Shown piece by piece: positions 52,334 to 61,596 of a stretch of DNA of 64,000 nt. Source of the stretch: Pseudoalteromonas sp. T1lg48 (GTDB taxonomy: Bacteria; Pseudomonadota; Gammaproteobacteria; Enterobacterales; Alteromonadaceae); contig NZ_PQCC01000018.1 of assembly GCF_002964785.1 (NCBI RefSeq), forward strand, positions 310,001 through 374,000. Reading direction: 5' to 3'. The position numbers and the translations under genes were made by a program. Every line of letters begins with the position of its first letter. Positions within the stretch are counted from its first letter, which is position 1. The notes beneath the pieces were generated by a model, which saw nothing but the letters and a program-made list of their open reading frames with translations, was not told the origin of the DNA and did no database searches.

Positions 52334-53347
52334 TTAGTTCCTTTCCGCCAGTTGGGTTTGCTCGAAACGCACGCTCTGATCTGGACGCAGCCGTTGGACC
52401 CCCTCCACAATCAGTAATTCACCTTCATCCAAGGCTCCACTCACCAGGAGGCGTCCAGATAATCGCTGAGCAATTTGGACATCAACACGGGTGGCGATAT
52501 TATCGACACTTTTCCACACATAAGGGCCCGTCGCTCCCCACAGTAAGGCCGCCTCAGGCACCACCGCATAGGCGTCACCCTGCATACTTAACTGCACGCG
52601 AAAACTCATGCCTGGAATAAACTGGGCCTGCGGATTGGCAATTTGAGCCTTAACCCGCAAGGTGCGCGTATCTGCGTCGATGCGCGAGTCTAGCTGTGCT
52701 ATTTTGGCCTTAATAGCCTGTTGTTGCTGCCATGGCTGGACACTGACCTCGGCGCCAGCTCTGAGCATGGTTAGTGCCGCCTCGGGTGCATTGAAATTAA
52801 TATACAGTGAGCTGATGTCATCGATGCTGGCAATGGCGGTCTGAGCACTAATGCGATCACCCACTTCGACGTCGGTTAAGCCCATGACCCCGGCAAAAGG
52901 CGCCCTCACCTGACGGTCTTCAAGCTCGGCGGAGGCCTTTGTCAATGCTACCTTGGCGAGATCCCGCGCCGTTAATGCATCATCGCGATCGCTTTTTGGA
53001 ATAGCTCCCTTAGCAAAACTATTTTGCAGGCGCTCCAAGGTTCGCTCAGCGTCGGCTAAACGGATTTTTGCCTCGTCAACGGCGGCTCTTTGCAAACGTG
53101 AGTCTAGCTCAAGCAAAAGCTCCCCTGCCTCCACCTGCTGTCCTGGGGTAAAATGAACCGCGGTGACCCTATCGCCCACCGCCGGGTATAACACCACCGA
53201 GTGAATCGCTTCGGCACTGCCTACCGCTTGAACCTGTTGTTGGGAGCGCTCCAAACTTACGCTTTCAACCACCACCTTGGTGGCTTTAGCGAACGCTGGC
53301 ATAGTGATTACTAAACTACAAATAATTGCACTGAAAAGCTGTCGCAA
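52334..53347 (-). CDS. RND efflux periplasmic adaptor (membrane fusion protein)
   Basis: Links the RND pump to an outer-membrane channel. Signal peptide 1-20 (ending MPAFA), barrel-sandwich/lipoyl halves (VGDRVTAVHFTPGQQVEAGELLLELDS and RQVRAPFAGVMGLTDVEVGDRIS) around a helical hairpin (about 72-135), then a beta-barrel and membrane-proximal domain. 337 aa. Start is TTG at 53345-53347 with GGAAGG upstream. It ends 3 bp before the pump gene. No TolC-type gene is in the operon, so a channel encoded elsewhere is implied. Confidence 0.9.
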   Translation of the reverse strand: MRQLFSAIICSLVITMPAFAKATKVVVESVSLERSQQQVQAVGSAEAIHSVVLYPAVGDRVTAVHFTPGQQVEAGELLLELDSRLQRAAVDEAKIRLADAERTLERLQNSFAKGAIPKSDRDDALTARDLAKVALTKASAELEDRQVRAPFAGVMGLTDVEVGDRISAQTAIASIDDISSLYINFNAPEAALTMLRAGAEVSVQPWQQQQAIKAKIAQLDSRIDADTRTLRVKAQIANPQAQFIPGMSFRVQLSMQGDAYAVVPEAALLWGATGPYVWKSVDNIATRVDVQIAQRLSGRLLVSGALDEGELLIVEGVQRLRPDQSVRFEQTQLAERN

Positions 53348-53631
53348 CTTGAACCTTCCTTCTCGTTATAAATACGCGTGTCGGCTATAAGGGGTAACTA
53401 TACTGTTGCATCAGTGTAACAGCCGTTTAGCACTGAGCTCACCCTGACCTCGGTCAACGCCCGTTCTGCCGCGACTAATTACATTAACACATTAAAATAC
53501 GTACCAATTGCTAGCATTAGATCACAAATCACCGGCCTTGAAAGCTGGTTTTACATAACTTTACTTTCGCTGAACAATGCTCTGGCATTGAGAAGGAAAG
53601 AGTATTTTCGCCCGCGATGGCGAAAAGAGAA
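53348..53631. other. Intergenic region upstream of the RND operon
   Basis: 284 bp with no supported gene. It must contain the promoter for the minus-strand adaptor/pump operon. No divergent regulator gene is present, which is unusual for efflux operons. Short AT-rich stretches near 53390-53410 and 53478-53520 could hold promoter elements; nothing else recognised. Confidence 0.5.
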
Positions 53632-53654
53632 TTAAAAAAGGGGCACAGCCCCTT
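53632..53654 (-). terminator. Terminator after the lipoprotein gene
   Basis: On the minus strand AAGGGGC, loop TGT, GCCCCTT, followed by T4 and AT-rich sequence. Lies 12 bp after the lipoprotein stop. Confidence 0.85.
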
Positions 53655-53665
53655 ATCTCGAACAG

Positions 53666-53995
53666 TTACATTTTCTTGGTCAATAACACGCCATCGACCA
53701 CCATTTGCCATTGGCCGTTCACTTGATGGGGTGCCTGGGTAACCTCGAAGCGGGTATTAAAAAAGCCCAGACCGACAACAAAGTCATCGCCTTCAAACTC
53801 TTGCAAAGGCGCGTTGATGGAGGTTGTGCCACCATTTTTAAGCCGTTTATAATCGACCGTGCCATCGGCGAGTATCAGTAACCTCATCTCAGGACTTTCC
53901 CATACACCTACATAAGCTTGCCTATCCGAAGGTAATGGCTTGCTGCATCCAAATAGCAGCACGGCTAAAAAAGCAATCACGAGTCCTTTTTTCAC
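53666..53995 (-). CDS. Small lipoprotein of unknown function
   Basis: 109 residues with a lipoprotein signal peptide and lipobox LLFGC (Cys17), then SKPLPSDRQAYVGVWESPEM. The mature part (LLILADGTVDYKRL, NGQWQMVVDGVLLTKK) looks like a small beta-sheet domain of the type that begins 'VGxW'. GTG start overlaps the stop of the serine hydrolase gene as TAGTG, so the two are cotranslated. Ser at +2 after Cys predicts outer-membrane sorting by the Lol system encoded in this window. Confidence 0.8.
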   Translation of the reverse strand: MKKGLVIAFLAVLLFGCSKPLPSDRQAYVGVWESPEMRLLILADGTVDYKRLKNGGTTSINAPLQEFEGDDFVVGLGFFNTRFEVTQAPHQVNGQWQMVVDGVLLTKKM

Positions 53996-55146
53996 TATTT
54001 ATCTTCCTTTTTGTTTAGTATTTCGTTAAATACCTTGTCCCTAATTTCTTTATAAGCACTAAAGACATTGTCGTTAGAGACATCATTGCACATCAATGCA
54101 AATGACAATTTTAATTGCGGATATCGTGCAAAATAGGTGGTAGTTCCAAGCCACCCCCCAGAGTGAGCAAACTCCCTGTACCCTTTAAATTCACTGATAA
54201 ACTGACCATTGGCATAGCTCGATGCAGCTGAGGGACCAATATTGGAGTTAGGCGTGTTCATCATGGCTATCAACTGTTCTGGATCCTGACCCAAGCTTGG
54301 CGTAGTAAATTGATTATTCCAGATTAATAAATCGTCCAGAGTGGTATGCAGGCCACCATCCCCGACCCAGAATAGGTTGGTCATGTCGGTTACATACGTA
54401 CCGTCTTGCGCTTGTTTGTAACCCGAAGCTCGGTTTTTTACCACCTCGACGGGGTTATCACTAAAAAAAGTGTGTTTCATTCCCAAAGGGATAAACATCT
54501 GCTCTGAAGAAAACTGACGCAGTGATTTGCCAGAAACCTTTTCGACGAGCATAGAAAGAAGAAAATAAGCCAGGTTCGAATATTTGAATTCCTTGCCGGG
54601 TTCCTGCGCTAACGGTACGGTTTTTACAACATTATAGAATTCATCAATGGTTAGATAATCTTCATTACCGAGACGAAATTGCCCTCCGGCCGCGGATCTT
54701 AACTCTATTGCCTTATCACTTATCTCCCCTTCATAGGAAGGCGCAATAAGGTCATAATCTCCCATTCCCGCGGTGTGCCCTAACATTTGGCGAATACTGA
54801 CCTTGTTTTGATACTCCCTTAGCGCTGGCAGATAAGTTCGAATGCCTTGATCTAAGTCGATCTTTCCTTGCTGTACCAAGAGCAACACAGCCATAGCAGT
54901 AAACTGTTTAGAAACCGATGCCATTCGGTGAACCTGGTTTCCATCCAAAGGAACTTCCAACTCGAGATTAGCCAATCCATATCCGCGTTTGTGAATAAAT
55001 TGGCCCTGATGGCTTATTCCTAAATTACATCCTGGTGCGTGCTTGTCGATAGCAGCGTCCATGATGCTATCAATCTCTGTGCTAAGCGACGCGCTGGCAG
55101 TGTTTAAATTCAATGAAAGTAATATGGCAAGTGGCGTGCGTTTCAT
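53995..55146 (-). CDS. Serine hydrolase, class C beta-lactamase/PBP family
   Basis: 383 residues with a signal-like N-terminus (LAILLSLNLNTASA). Penicillin-binding fold motifs: SVSK (SxxK) in HRMASVSKQFTAMAV at about residue 77, YSN in FKYSNLAYFLLSMLVEKV at about 190, and HSGG in REFAHSGGWLGTT near 325 in place of KTG. These fit the PF00144 family, which includes AmpC but also esterases and D-aminopeptidases; true beta-lactamase activity cannot be assumed, since the HxG motif is more common in esterase/peptidase members. Coupled to a lipoprotein gene. Confidence 0.85.
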   Translation of the reverse strand: MKRTPLAILLSLNLNTASASLSTEIDSIMDAAIDKHAPGCNLGISHQGQFIHKRGYGLANLELEVPLDGNQVHRMASVSKQFTAMAVLLLVQQGKIDLDQGIRTYLPALREYQNKVSIRQMLGHTAGMGDYDLIAPSYEGEISDKAIELRSAAGGQFRLGNEDYLTIDEFYNVVKTVPLAQEPGKEFKYSNLAYFLLSMLVEKVSGKSLRQFSSEQMFIPLGMKHTFFSDNPVEVVKNRASGYKQAQDGTYVTDMTNLFWVGDGGLHTTLDDLLIWNNQFTTPSLGQDPEQLIAMMNTPNSNIGPSAASSYANGQFISEFKGYREFAHSGGWLGTTTYFARYPQLKLSFALMCNDVSNDNVFSAYKEIRDKVFNEILNKKEDK

Positions 55147-55245
55147 TTCGTCCCTCTACCGATAATGCGGTTTACGCTATGCAAACAGAAGCTGCTAACC
55201 TTCTGTTAATACGAATCCTTTTCGTAGACTCTAAGCCTTAGCCAT

Positions 55246-55278
55246 AAAAAAAGGAAGCGATAGTCGCTTCCTTTTTTA
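55246..55278 (-). terminator. trhO terminator
   Basis: AAAAAAGGAAGCGA, loop TAG, TCGCTTCCTTTTTT: a 14-bp perfect stem including the A/T runs; usable in both directions. Confidence 0.9.
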
Positions 55279-55294
55279 AGTATATAAAATTAAA

Positions 55295-56281
55295 TTATTT
55301 ATTCGCTGCGCGTTGCTGCTCTTTAAGTTGCTGCTTAAGCTCTTTACGCTTTTGCAGCATTTCCTGCGCTGCGTGACCGATGTGGCCTTCACCGCGCTCT
55401 TTAGCCAGCTCAATCTGCTTTTGACGCTCGGCAAAACGCGCACGCTGCTCATCGGTCAGGCTGCCGTGACAATGATGACAAGAAACGCCCTGCATATACT
55501 CCGGCTTTTCTTTATCTTCTTCGGTAATTGGCATACGGCAGGCATGACATTGATCGTACTGACCCTTGTTCAAGTCATGATCAACGGCAACACGGTTGTC
55601 GAATACAAAACACTCACCCTGCCACATGGTTTCTTCTTTCGGCACTTCTTCTAAATACTTTAGGATTCCGCCTTCAAGGTGGTATACCTCTTCAAAACCC
55701 TGCTCTTTCATGTAGGCGGTAGACTTTTCACAGCGGATACCACCGGTGCAGAACATGGCCACTTTTTTGTGTTTTTTAGGGTCAAGGTTTTGCTCGGCCC
55801 AGGCAGGAAATTCACGGAAGGTCTTGGTTTTTGGATCAACCGCGTTTTCAAAAGTACCGATTTCAATTTCATAATCGTTACGGGTATCAACCAGCACCAC
55901 ATCTGGGTCGCTGATCAGGGCGTTCCAGTCTTTAGGCTTGACATAGGTGCCCACCACTTCACGTGGGTCGATACCTTCAACGCCCATGGTGACGATTTCC
56001 TTTTTAAGCTTAACCTTGGTGCGATAGAACGGACATTCATCATCGAATGATTCTTTAGACACGATATTATCAAGGTTTGGTTGCTTATCTAACCAGGCTA
56101 ACAAGGCATCGATGCCTTCGCGTTTTGCCGCGACCGTGCCGTTAATACCTTCATTGGCAAGCAACAATGTACCACGTACATCATTAGCCAGCATGACATC
56201 TAAAAGCGGTTGACGAATTTGTTCAAAATTTGGAAGCGCTACAAACTTGTAAAGCGCACACACGACGTACTGTTGTGACAT
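55295..56281 (-). CDS. trhO: tRNA uridine(34) hydroxylase TrhO (rhodanese family)
   Basis: Oxygen-dependent hydroxylation of U34 in tRNA, giving ho5U (YceA in E. coli). N-terminal acylphosphatase-like domain ([18 protein letters not shown]), then a rhodanese domain with active-site Cys in [16 protein letters not shown] (about residue 178), then Zn-type cysteines CHACRMP and CHHCHGSL, and a charged C-terminal tail. 328 aa is normal. Divergent from the DEAD-box gene with 166 bp between. Confidence 0.93.
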   Translation of the reverse strand: MSQQYVVCALYKFVALPNFEQIRQPLLDVMLANDVRGTLLLANEGINGTVAAKREGIDALLAWLDKQPNLDNIVSKESFDDECPFYRTKVKLKKEIVTMGVEGIDPREVVGTYVKPKDWNALISDPDVVLVDTRNDYEIEIGTFENAVDPKTKTFREFPAWAEQNLDPKKHKKVAMFCTGGIRCEKSTAYMKEQGFEEVYHLEGGILKYLEEVPKEETMWQGECFVFDNRVAVDHDLNKGQYDQCHACRMPITEEDKEKPEYMQGVSCHHCHGSLTDEQRARFAERQKQIELAKERGEGHIGHAAQEMLQKRKELKQQLKEQQRAANK

Positions 56282-56447
56282 TAAGACACCTTTTCTCTGC
56301 TTTAAACTATACCGAATCGCAAATCCGGCGCATTTGGGACGGGTATTTTACTCATAATGGTTCAAAACGCAAAATTAGCTGCCAGCCAAGGGATGCAATA
56401 CGTTATAATAGCGCTGTATTAACTGTATTTATTGTTGGAGAGTAAAT

Positions 56448-57797
56448 TTGCAATTCAGTGATTTGGGTATCGATACGCGCCTGTGCACACAAATAATGCA
56501 TCAGGGCATTACCACCCCTACCGATATTCAAGCCCAGGCCATCCCTTTGGCATTAGCAGGGCACGATTTATTTGCGCAATCAAAAACCGGCTCGGGGAAG
56601 ACGCTGGCGTTTTTATTGCCTGCGGTACAAAGGGTAATGAAGCAAAAAGCGTTATCGAAGCGCGATCCGCGAGTGTTAATCGTAACACCAACCCGCGAAC
56701 TTGCGACCCAAGTCTATTCCCAATTGCGTTTGCTTATAGCTGGCACCGCCCTAAGCGCGGTGAAGGTACTCGGCGGCGAGAACTACAACGACCAGGTGAA
56801 AGCCCTGCGCAAAGACCCCCATTTCGTTGTGGGTACTCCAGGGCGTATCGCCGACCACCTCGAAGACCGCTCTCTGCACTTATCCGGCCTCGAAATGCTC
56901 ATTTTTGATGAAGCAGACCGTATACTCGATTTAGGCTTTAGTGATCAGGTCGAGCTTATCAATAAAAGCGCCGACCACCGCCTGCGCCAGAGTCTGTTGT
57001 TTTCGGCTACCTTGGAGCACGCTCAAGTAGGTGCCCTATCACGCAATTTATTGAAGAACCCTAAGGGAGTGAGCATCAGTGCCGCCACCGACGAGCATGG
57101 TGATATCGCTCAACGTCTCTACTTAGCCGATCACTTAGACCATAAAGAAGCACTACTTGACCACCTCCTCGCTAACGAAGAAGGCTTAGGTCAGTGCATT
57201 ATATTTACCGCCACCCGCGAAGACACGCAACGCTTGTGTGATAAAATCAGCAAGCAGGGTTTTAAGGCTGTAGCGCTTGAGGGTACCCTGGCACAAAATA
57301 AGCGCCTGGATATCATGGATAGCTTCAGTCGTGGTCTCTATCAGGTTCTTATCACCACGGATGTGGCCTCTCGGGGTCTTGACCTGTTAAATGTGACCCA
57401 TGTCATTAACTTCGATTTGCCAAAAAATGCGGAGGAATATATTCACCGTATCGGTCGGACTGGTCGTGCTGGATTTAAAGGCTTCGCTATCTCCTTAGTG
57501 GGTCCAAAAGATTGGCAAAGCTATTTGGCAATTAATCAATTTATGCGCCGTCCTCTGCCTTTTAGCGAAATCGACGGTTTGGTTGGTAAATTCAAAGGCT
57601 TTACTCAGCCCAAACCTACGGCCAACAAACCTAAAAAAGCAGATAAAGCCGTCTCTCAGGGTGGCAAGCCTGCGAGAGCGAAGCCGCGTAAAGCCGGTAT
57701 AGGAAAACCGAGAAAGCCTGTCGCGGCTCCCTTTGATCCCAATGCCATGGGTTCACTAAAACGCAAGCCAAAACCGATGCAGGATGAGGAAGAATAA
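56448..57797 (+). CDS. DEAD-box RNA helicase
   Basis: ATP-dependent RNA remodelling enzyme. Q-motif ITTPTDIQAQAIP, motif I SKTGSGKT (45-52), Ia PTRELATQ, II FDEADRIL, III FSATL, IV IIFTAT, V TTDVASRGLDL, VI HRIGRTGRAG. A lysine/proline-rich C-terminal tail (about 385-449) probably binds RNA. 449 aa. The start is TTG at 56448 with GGAG 7 bases upstream; no ATG fits. A TATAAT at 56404-56409 may be the -10. Coupled to the S1 gene by TAATG. Which of the RhlE/SrmB/RhlB group it belongs to is not decided. Confidence 0.9.
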   Translation: MQFSDLGIDTRLCTQIMHQGITTPTDIQAQAIPLALAGHDLFAQSKTGSGKTLAFLLPAVQRVMKQKALSKRDPRVLIVTPTRELATQVYSQLRLLIAGTALSAVKVLGGENYNDQVKALRKDPHFVVGTPGRIADHLEDRSLHLSGLEMLIFDEADRILDLGFSDQVELINKSADHRLRQSLLFSATLEHAQVGALSRNLLKNPKGVSISAATDEHGDIAQRLYLADHLDHKEALLDHLLANEEGLGQCIIFTATREDTQRLCDKISKQGFKAVALEGTLAQNKRLDIMDSFSRGLYQVLITTDVASRGLDLLNVTHVINFDLPKNAEEYIHRIGRTGRAGFKGFAISLVGPKDWQSYLAINQFMRRPLPFSEIDGLVGKFKGFTQPKPTANKPKKADKAVSQGGKPARAKPRKAGIGKPRKPVAAPFDPNAMGSLKRKPKPMQDEEE

Positions 57798-58636
57798 TGA
57801 GTAGCTTAGGACAATGGCAAACACTGTTTGTTGATGAAGTGGCCGGTGAAGGCCTGTATTTACATAGCCCAGACCTTGGTGAAGTATTCCTACCCGCCGA
57901 GCAGGCTCCGGATGAAGTGGAACGCGGTGACAGCCTTAGCGTTTTCGTCTACCTAGACAACATGGGTCACCCAACGGCGACCCGCACTAAACCAAGAGCC
58001 CAGGTTGGTGACTTTGCCCTGTTACAAGTTAAGCAGGTGAATAAAGTCGGCGCCTTTATGGACTGGGGTCTGGAAAAAGATCTACTGGTGCCCTTTAATG
58101 AGCAAAAGCCGCGCATGCAACCCGAGCGCAGCTACCTGGTAAAGCTTTACCTGGATAACGCCTCAAAGCGTATTTGTGCATCAAGTAACCTCAATAAGTT
58201 TGTCGGCCGTACTCAGCCGGATTACAAAACCGGCGATGTGGTCGATATTATCGTCGCTACGAAAACCGACCTTGGCTTTAAGGTGATTGTTGATGAACTG
58301 CACTGGGGCCTTATTTTCCACAACCGTGTACACCGCAGTCTGTTTGTTGGTCAACGCCTGAAAGCCTATGTGCAGCAGTGCCGCGAAGACGGCAAAATTG
58401 ATATCGTGCTGGAAGCTCCGGGGATGGCGAAAATAGATCCGCTAAAACAACAGATCCTCGATGAACTCAATGCCAAAGGTGGCATGTTACCTTTCGGTGA
58501 TAAGTCGGCCCCGGAGGCAATCAAACGTCAGTTTGGCACCTCGAAGGCAAACTTTAAAAAGGCCATCGGTGGCCTATTTAAAGAAGGGATCATCGATATT
58601 GAAGCCTCTCAAATAAAACTAAAAACGCGACCATAA
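57797..58636 (+). CDS. S1-domain RNA-binding protein, CvfB/YitL family
   Basis: 279 residues with several S1-like OB folds (VGDFALLQVKQVNKVGAFMDWGLEKDLLVPF, about 77-107; GDVVDIIVATKTDLGFKVIVD, about 150-170) and a C-terminal winged helix (KRQFGTSKANFKKAIGGLFKEGIIDI, about 245-270). This order matches CvfB, a virulence-associated RNA-binding protein in Staphylococcus and YitL in Bacillus. ATG overlaps the helicase stop as TAATG, so the two likely act together on RNA. The stop codon lies in the loop of the terminator. Confidence 0.88.
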   Translation: MSSLGQWQTLFVDEVAGEGLYLHSPDLGEVFLPAEQAPDEVERGDSLSVFVYLDNMGHPTATRTKPRAQVGDFALLQVKQVNKVGAFMDWGLEKDLLVPFNEQKPRMQPERSYLVKLYLDNASKRICASSNLNKFVGRTQPDYKTGDVVDIIVATKTDLGFKVIVDELHWGLIFHNRVHRSLFVGQRLKAYVQQCREDGKIDIVLEAPGMAKIDPLKQQILDELNAKGGMLPFGDKSAPEAIKRQFGTSKANFKKAIGGLFKEGIIDIEASQIKLKTRP

Positions 58637-58648
58637 GGTCGCGTTTTT
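58621..58648 (+). terminator. Terminator overlapping the end of the S1 gene
   Basis: AAAACGCGACC (58621-58631), loop ATAA, GGTCGCGTTTT then more T. The stop codon TAA (58634-58636) lies within the loop and adjoining base of the hairpin. Confidence 0.88.
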
Positions 58649-58676
58649 TATACCAGTTACATTAATAAAATGATTG

Positions 58677-59066
58677 TTATCTAATTGGCTGGTAGGTTAG
58701 GTCTTCGTATGGCAAGGCACAGCGTACATAACGCTTAGCATAGTCGACGACCTCATCGCTATCGGTAATGGTAAGCGGTGCCAAACGAAAAACAGCTTCA
58801 TCACATTGCATATGTTTACTGTCATGGAGATCTTCACAATCGCCAACCGAACGATCGCTTTCCAACAACATGGTAGAGTTGTTGTCACAAATGGCATAAA
58901 CATGTTTTGTTAGTGCCGCTTTTAGTTCAAAGAGGTCAACCTCACCCTGTCGCTTGGACTCGGCGATGACTAAGGCCAGCGCCTCTGCGTTACTTTGCGC
59001 CCGAGTGCGCTCAAGGTAGTAATACCCCGCCGCAGCGAGTGCGACTATCAGCACTAAATATTTCAC
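58677..59066 (-). CDS. Hypothetical single-pass membrane or exported protein
   Basis: 129 residues. The N-terminal hydrophobic segment (LVLIVALAAAGYYYL) is a TM anchor or uncleaved signal; the rest is hydrophilic with four cysteines (AICDNN, GDCEDL, MQCDEA, VRCALP), suggesting disulfides in the periplasm. No family recognised. It begins 1 bp after the pyrF stop, so it is the last gene of the ihfB-lapA-lapB-pyrF run. Confidence 0.75.
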   Translation of the reverse strand: MKYLVLIVALAAAGYYYLERTRAQSNAEALALVIAESKRQGEVDLFELKAALTKHVYAICDNNSTMLLESDRSVGDCEDLHDSKHMQCDEAVFRLAPLTITDSDEVVDYAKRYVRCALPYEDLTYQPIR

Positions 59067-59067
59067 C

Positions 59068-59775
59068 TTAGTCTCCTAAACTCTCATTAATAGCCTTGAG
59101 CACCGCAACCGGATCTTCGGCTTGGGTAATGGGACGCCCAATAACCAGGTAGTCGCTGCCGCTTTCGATCGCCTGCTTGGGCGTCATAATGCGTTTTTGG
59201 TCGCCAGCATCGCTGCCCGCCGGTCGAATGCCCGGAGTGACTAGTTTAAAATCGGCGCCCAGTTGTTGTTTTAGTTCGTGCGCTTCTTGTGCCGAACACA
59301 CTACACCGTCAAGGCCAGCCTGTTTGGTTAATTGCGCTAAATACAATACTTGTTCTTGCGGGGTCTTTTCAATACCTAATTGTTTTAACTGCATTTCGTC
59401 CATACTGGTCAGCACGGTAACGGCGATTAACAAAGGTGCTTTGTCACCATATGGAAGCAAGATTTCCTTGGCCTTTTGCATCATTTCCACCCCGCCGCTA
59501 GCATGGACATTCACCATCCAAACGCCTAGGTCTGCCGCCGCCTTGACTGCTTTAGCAACCGTGTTAGGAATATCGTGAAACTTCAAATCCAGGAATACAT
59601 CAAAGCCCAACTCAACCAATTGCTTGACAAAATCCGGACCAAAATGAGTAAACATTTCTTTGCCTACTTTAAGACGGCAGCTATCCGGTGAAAGTTGTTG
59701 TACAAATGCCAATGCCTTGGCTTTATCATCGTAGTCTAAAGCGATAAGTACTTTTTTAGAGTCAACAGCGTTCAT
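59068..59775 (-). CDS. pyrF: Orotidine 5'-phosphate decarboxylase
   Basis: Last step of UMP synthesis. TIM barrel with [10 protein letters not shown] at the N-terminus, catalytic motif [15 protein letters not shown] (about residues 60-74, Asp-Lys-Asp network), and the phosphate loop VTPGIRP and YLVIGRPIT at the end. 235 aa is normal. 11 bp after lapB. The lapA-lapB-pyrF order is conserved in gammaproteobacteria. Confidence 0.96.
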   Translation of the reverse strand: MNAVDSKKVLIALDYDDKAKALAFVQQLSPDSCRLKVGKEMFTHFGPDFVKQLVELGFDVFLDLKFHDIPNTVAKAVKAAADLGVWMVNVHASGGVEMMQKAKEILLPYGDKAPLLIAVTVLTSMDEMQLKQLGIEKTPQEQVLYLAQLTKQAGLDGVVCSAQEAHELKQQLGADFKLVTPGIRPAGSDAGDQKRIMTPKQAIESGSDYLVIGRPITQAEDPVAVLKAINESLGD

Positions 59776-59786
59776 GTTTTTCCTGT

Positions 59787-60923
59787 TTAAAAACCATCAA
59801 GCCCGCGGCTTGGTTGCATAGATTCCCAATGGCGACAAGACGGACACAACCAATAATGACTGTGGCTTTGAAAGCCGCAATGCTGACATTGAAAATCTGC
59901 TTTGGTATCTATGTATGATTGAATAAGTTTATCTATGGGGTTCAGCGCTTCATCTAGTTGCGCATTTTGCCCGGCAAGTAATTGTAGCAAAAAACGAAAG
60001 CCACGAATATTAGGTTGTTTCTTTAAACTCTTAGTAATGAATTCAACCGCCTGCTTACGCTGCCCTGCCTTAACCAGATGCTGGCAATAGTGGATTTTTA
60101 GCCCTATGCCGCCTTTGTCGACCAACTCGGCCAACAAGTGTTCGAACTGATGTTCGAGATGCAGATGGGCATAGCTGATGCTTAAACGTTCCAGCACGAG
60201 CGGTGAGCAATAAGTAAATTGGCAGATCAAATCACGCCAGTAGTGAATGGCCTGTACATAATCCTCCCGCTGATAGGCCAGTTGCCCAAGCTCATAGAGA
60301 GGTCGCACGCTTGGCTCACCAACCCCTAACGCCTGAGACATAAGCTCAGGTGCATTGTCAGCTGCGCCCGCTTCACAATAAAAATTAGCAATAGCAATTC
60401 TTTGCTGGCGCTGGGTGAATAAATGGGCGTAACGCTGATGTAGCGCTATGCCCTTGTGCCATTCACGGGTTTGCGAATACAGGGTGATCAGTGGCTCTAA
60501 AGCCTGCGGACGTTTTTGCTTAATTAAAATAAGCAGGTGTTCTTCGGCACTGTCTAGTAACCCGGTGAGAATATAGTCCTGGGCTAATTCCAAACGGCAG
60601 GTAGTAAGCTGGTCATCGTTAAGATTGGGGTGCTCGAGTAATAATTCATGAATTTTAATGGCGCGGTCAAGCTCGCCGCGACGGCGAAACAAGGTCGCCA
60701 AAGTCAGATAATGTTCTACCGAGTCAGCAGATACTTCGAGAATTTGAATCAGGTGCTCTAGACCCTGATCGTCTTCCCTATCGAGAAGAAATTTCAGGCC
60801 TTTACTGTATTCTGCGGTGATTTTGCGGCTTTGCTGGTGAGCTTGATTCTTGGCACTGTTTTTACCCATGATCCAGCCGTAACCGGCGGCAACGGGCAAG
60901 AGTAAAAACAACAGCTCCAGCAT
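59787..60923 (-). CDS. lapB: Lipopolysaccharide assembly protein B
   Basis: Inner-membrane TPR protein that sets LPS levels by presenting LpxC to FtsH. N-terminal TM ([20 protein letters not shown]), nine or so TPR units (about 45-330; [28 protein letters not shown]-like repeats), and a C-terminal rubredoxin-like zinc site [20 protein letters not shown] (about 345-363). 378 aa, E. coli 389. Follows lapA by 2 bp. Confidence 0.94.
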   Translation of the reverse strand: MLELLFLLLPVAAGYGWIMGKNSAKNQAHQQSRKITAEYSKGLKFLLDREDDQGLEHLIQILEVSADSVEHYLTLATLFRRRGELDRAIKIHELLLEHPNLNDDQLTTCRLELAQDYILTGLLDSAEEHLLILIKQKRPQALEPLITLYSQTREWHKGIALHQRYAHLFTQRQQRIAIANFYCEAGAADNAPELMSQALGVGEPSVRPLYELGQLAYQREDYVQAIHYWRDLICQFTYCSPLVLERLSISYAHLHLEHQFEHLLAELVDKGGIGLKIHYCQHLVKAGQRKQAVEFITKSLKKQPNIRGFRFLLQLLAGQNAQLDEALNPIDKLIQSYIDTKADFQCQHCGFQSHSHYWLCPSCRHWESMQPSRGLDGF

Positions 60924-60925
60924 AT

Positions 60926-61225
60926 CTAGTTATCTTTTAGAGGCGCCAGAGCGGTACTTTGTGCTTGCTCTTGGGCGTTACGGGAAAGTTGCTCGTTGCG
61001 TTTTTGCAACCGATAATTTTGCCACTTTAACTTTGAAAATAGACGGAAGCTGACAAAGCAGCCGAATATTAATCCAACAATAAAGCAAAAGCTCATTAGC
61101 GCGGCTAAAGGCAGGGTGGCGCTGGCTATAAGGTAATTAACCTGGACTAGCTGTGGATTTTGCGAGCCTAATACGAAGGCGATAAAAACACACAGTACAA
61201 ACAGAATGAACTTTACAACCTTCAC
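60926..61225 (-). CDS. lapA: Lipopolysaccharide assembly protein A
   Basis: Small inner-membrane partner of LapB. Two TM segments (FILFVLCVFIAFVLGSQNPQ and LAALMSFCFIVGLIFGCFVSF) with the family motif NPQLVQVNYL between them, then a coiled tail (KLKWQNYRLQKRNEQLSRNAQEQ). 99 aa is normal. Starts 22 bp after ihfB, consistent with the conserved rpsA-ihfB-lapA-lapB cluster. Confidence 0.92.
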   Translation of the reverse strand: MKVVKFILFVLCVFIAFVLGSQNPQLVQVNYLIASATLPLAALMSFCFIVGLIFGCFVSFRLFSKLKWQNYRLQKRNEQLSRNAQEQAQSTALAPLKDN

Positions 61226-61247
61226 TCAGCGGTTACTCCATCCGTGA

Positions 61248-61535
61248 TTATTGAATGCTGGCGTTAACGCGATCGCGTAATTCCTTGCCAGGTTTAAAGT
61301 GCGGTACGTACTTTCCGTCTAGTTCAACGGTTTCCCCTGTTTTAGGGTTACGACCAGTGCGCGGAGCGCGGAAGTGAAGAGAGAAACTACCAAAGCCACG
61401 AATCTCGATGCGTTCAGCTTCAGACAATGAACCGGCCATCTGTTCTAGAATTTCTTTAACGGCATTCTCGACATCGCGGGCTTGGATATGAGAGTGGCTT
61501 TGTGCAAGTTGTTCTATTAATTCTGACTTGGTCAT
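61248..61535 (-). CDS. ihfB: Integration host factor beta subunit
   Basis: DNA-bending HU-family protein, heterodimer with IHF-alpha; also the host factor for many site-specific recombination systems. [12 protein letters not shown] start, [27 protein letters not shown] beta-arm with the intercalating proline (GRNPKTG), and [17 protein letters not shown]. 95 aa is normal. Downstream of rpsA, with a hairpin between them. Confidence 0.97.
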   Translation of the reverse strand: MTKSELIEQLAQSHSHIQARDVENAVKEILEQMAGSLSEAERIEIRGFGSFSLHFRAPRTGRNPKTGETVELDGKYVPHFKPGKELRDRVNASIQ

Positions 61536-61558
61536 AATGTTTCCTTAAGGGCTTACAA

Positions 61559-61580
61559 AGGAAGGGCTTGCGCCCTTCCT
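61559..61580 (-). terminator. Hairpin between rpsA and ihfB
   Basis: Perfect 9-bp stem AGGAAGGGC/GCCCTTCCT with a TTGC loop. On the minus strand it is followed only by TTTGTAAG, so it is probably a partial terminator or attenuator that lowers ihfB relative to rpsA. Confidence 0.6.
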
Positions 61581-61596
61581 AAGACTAGACTAACTC

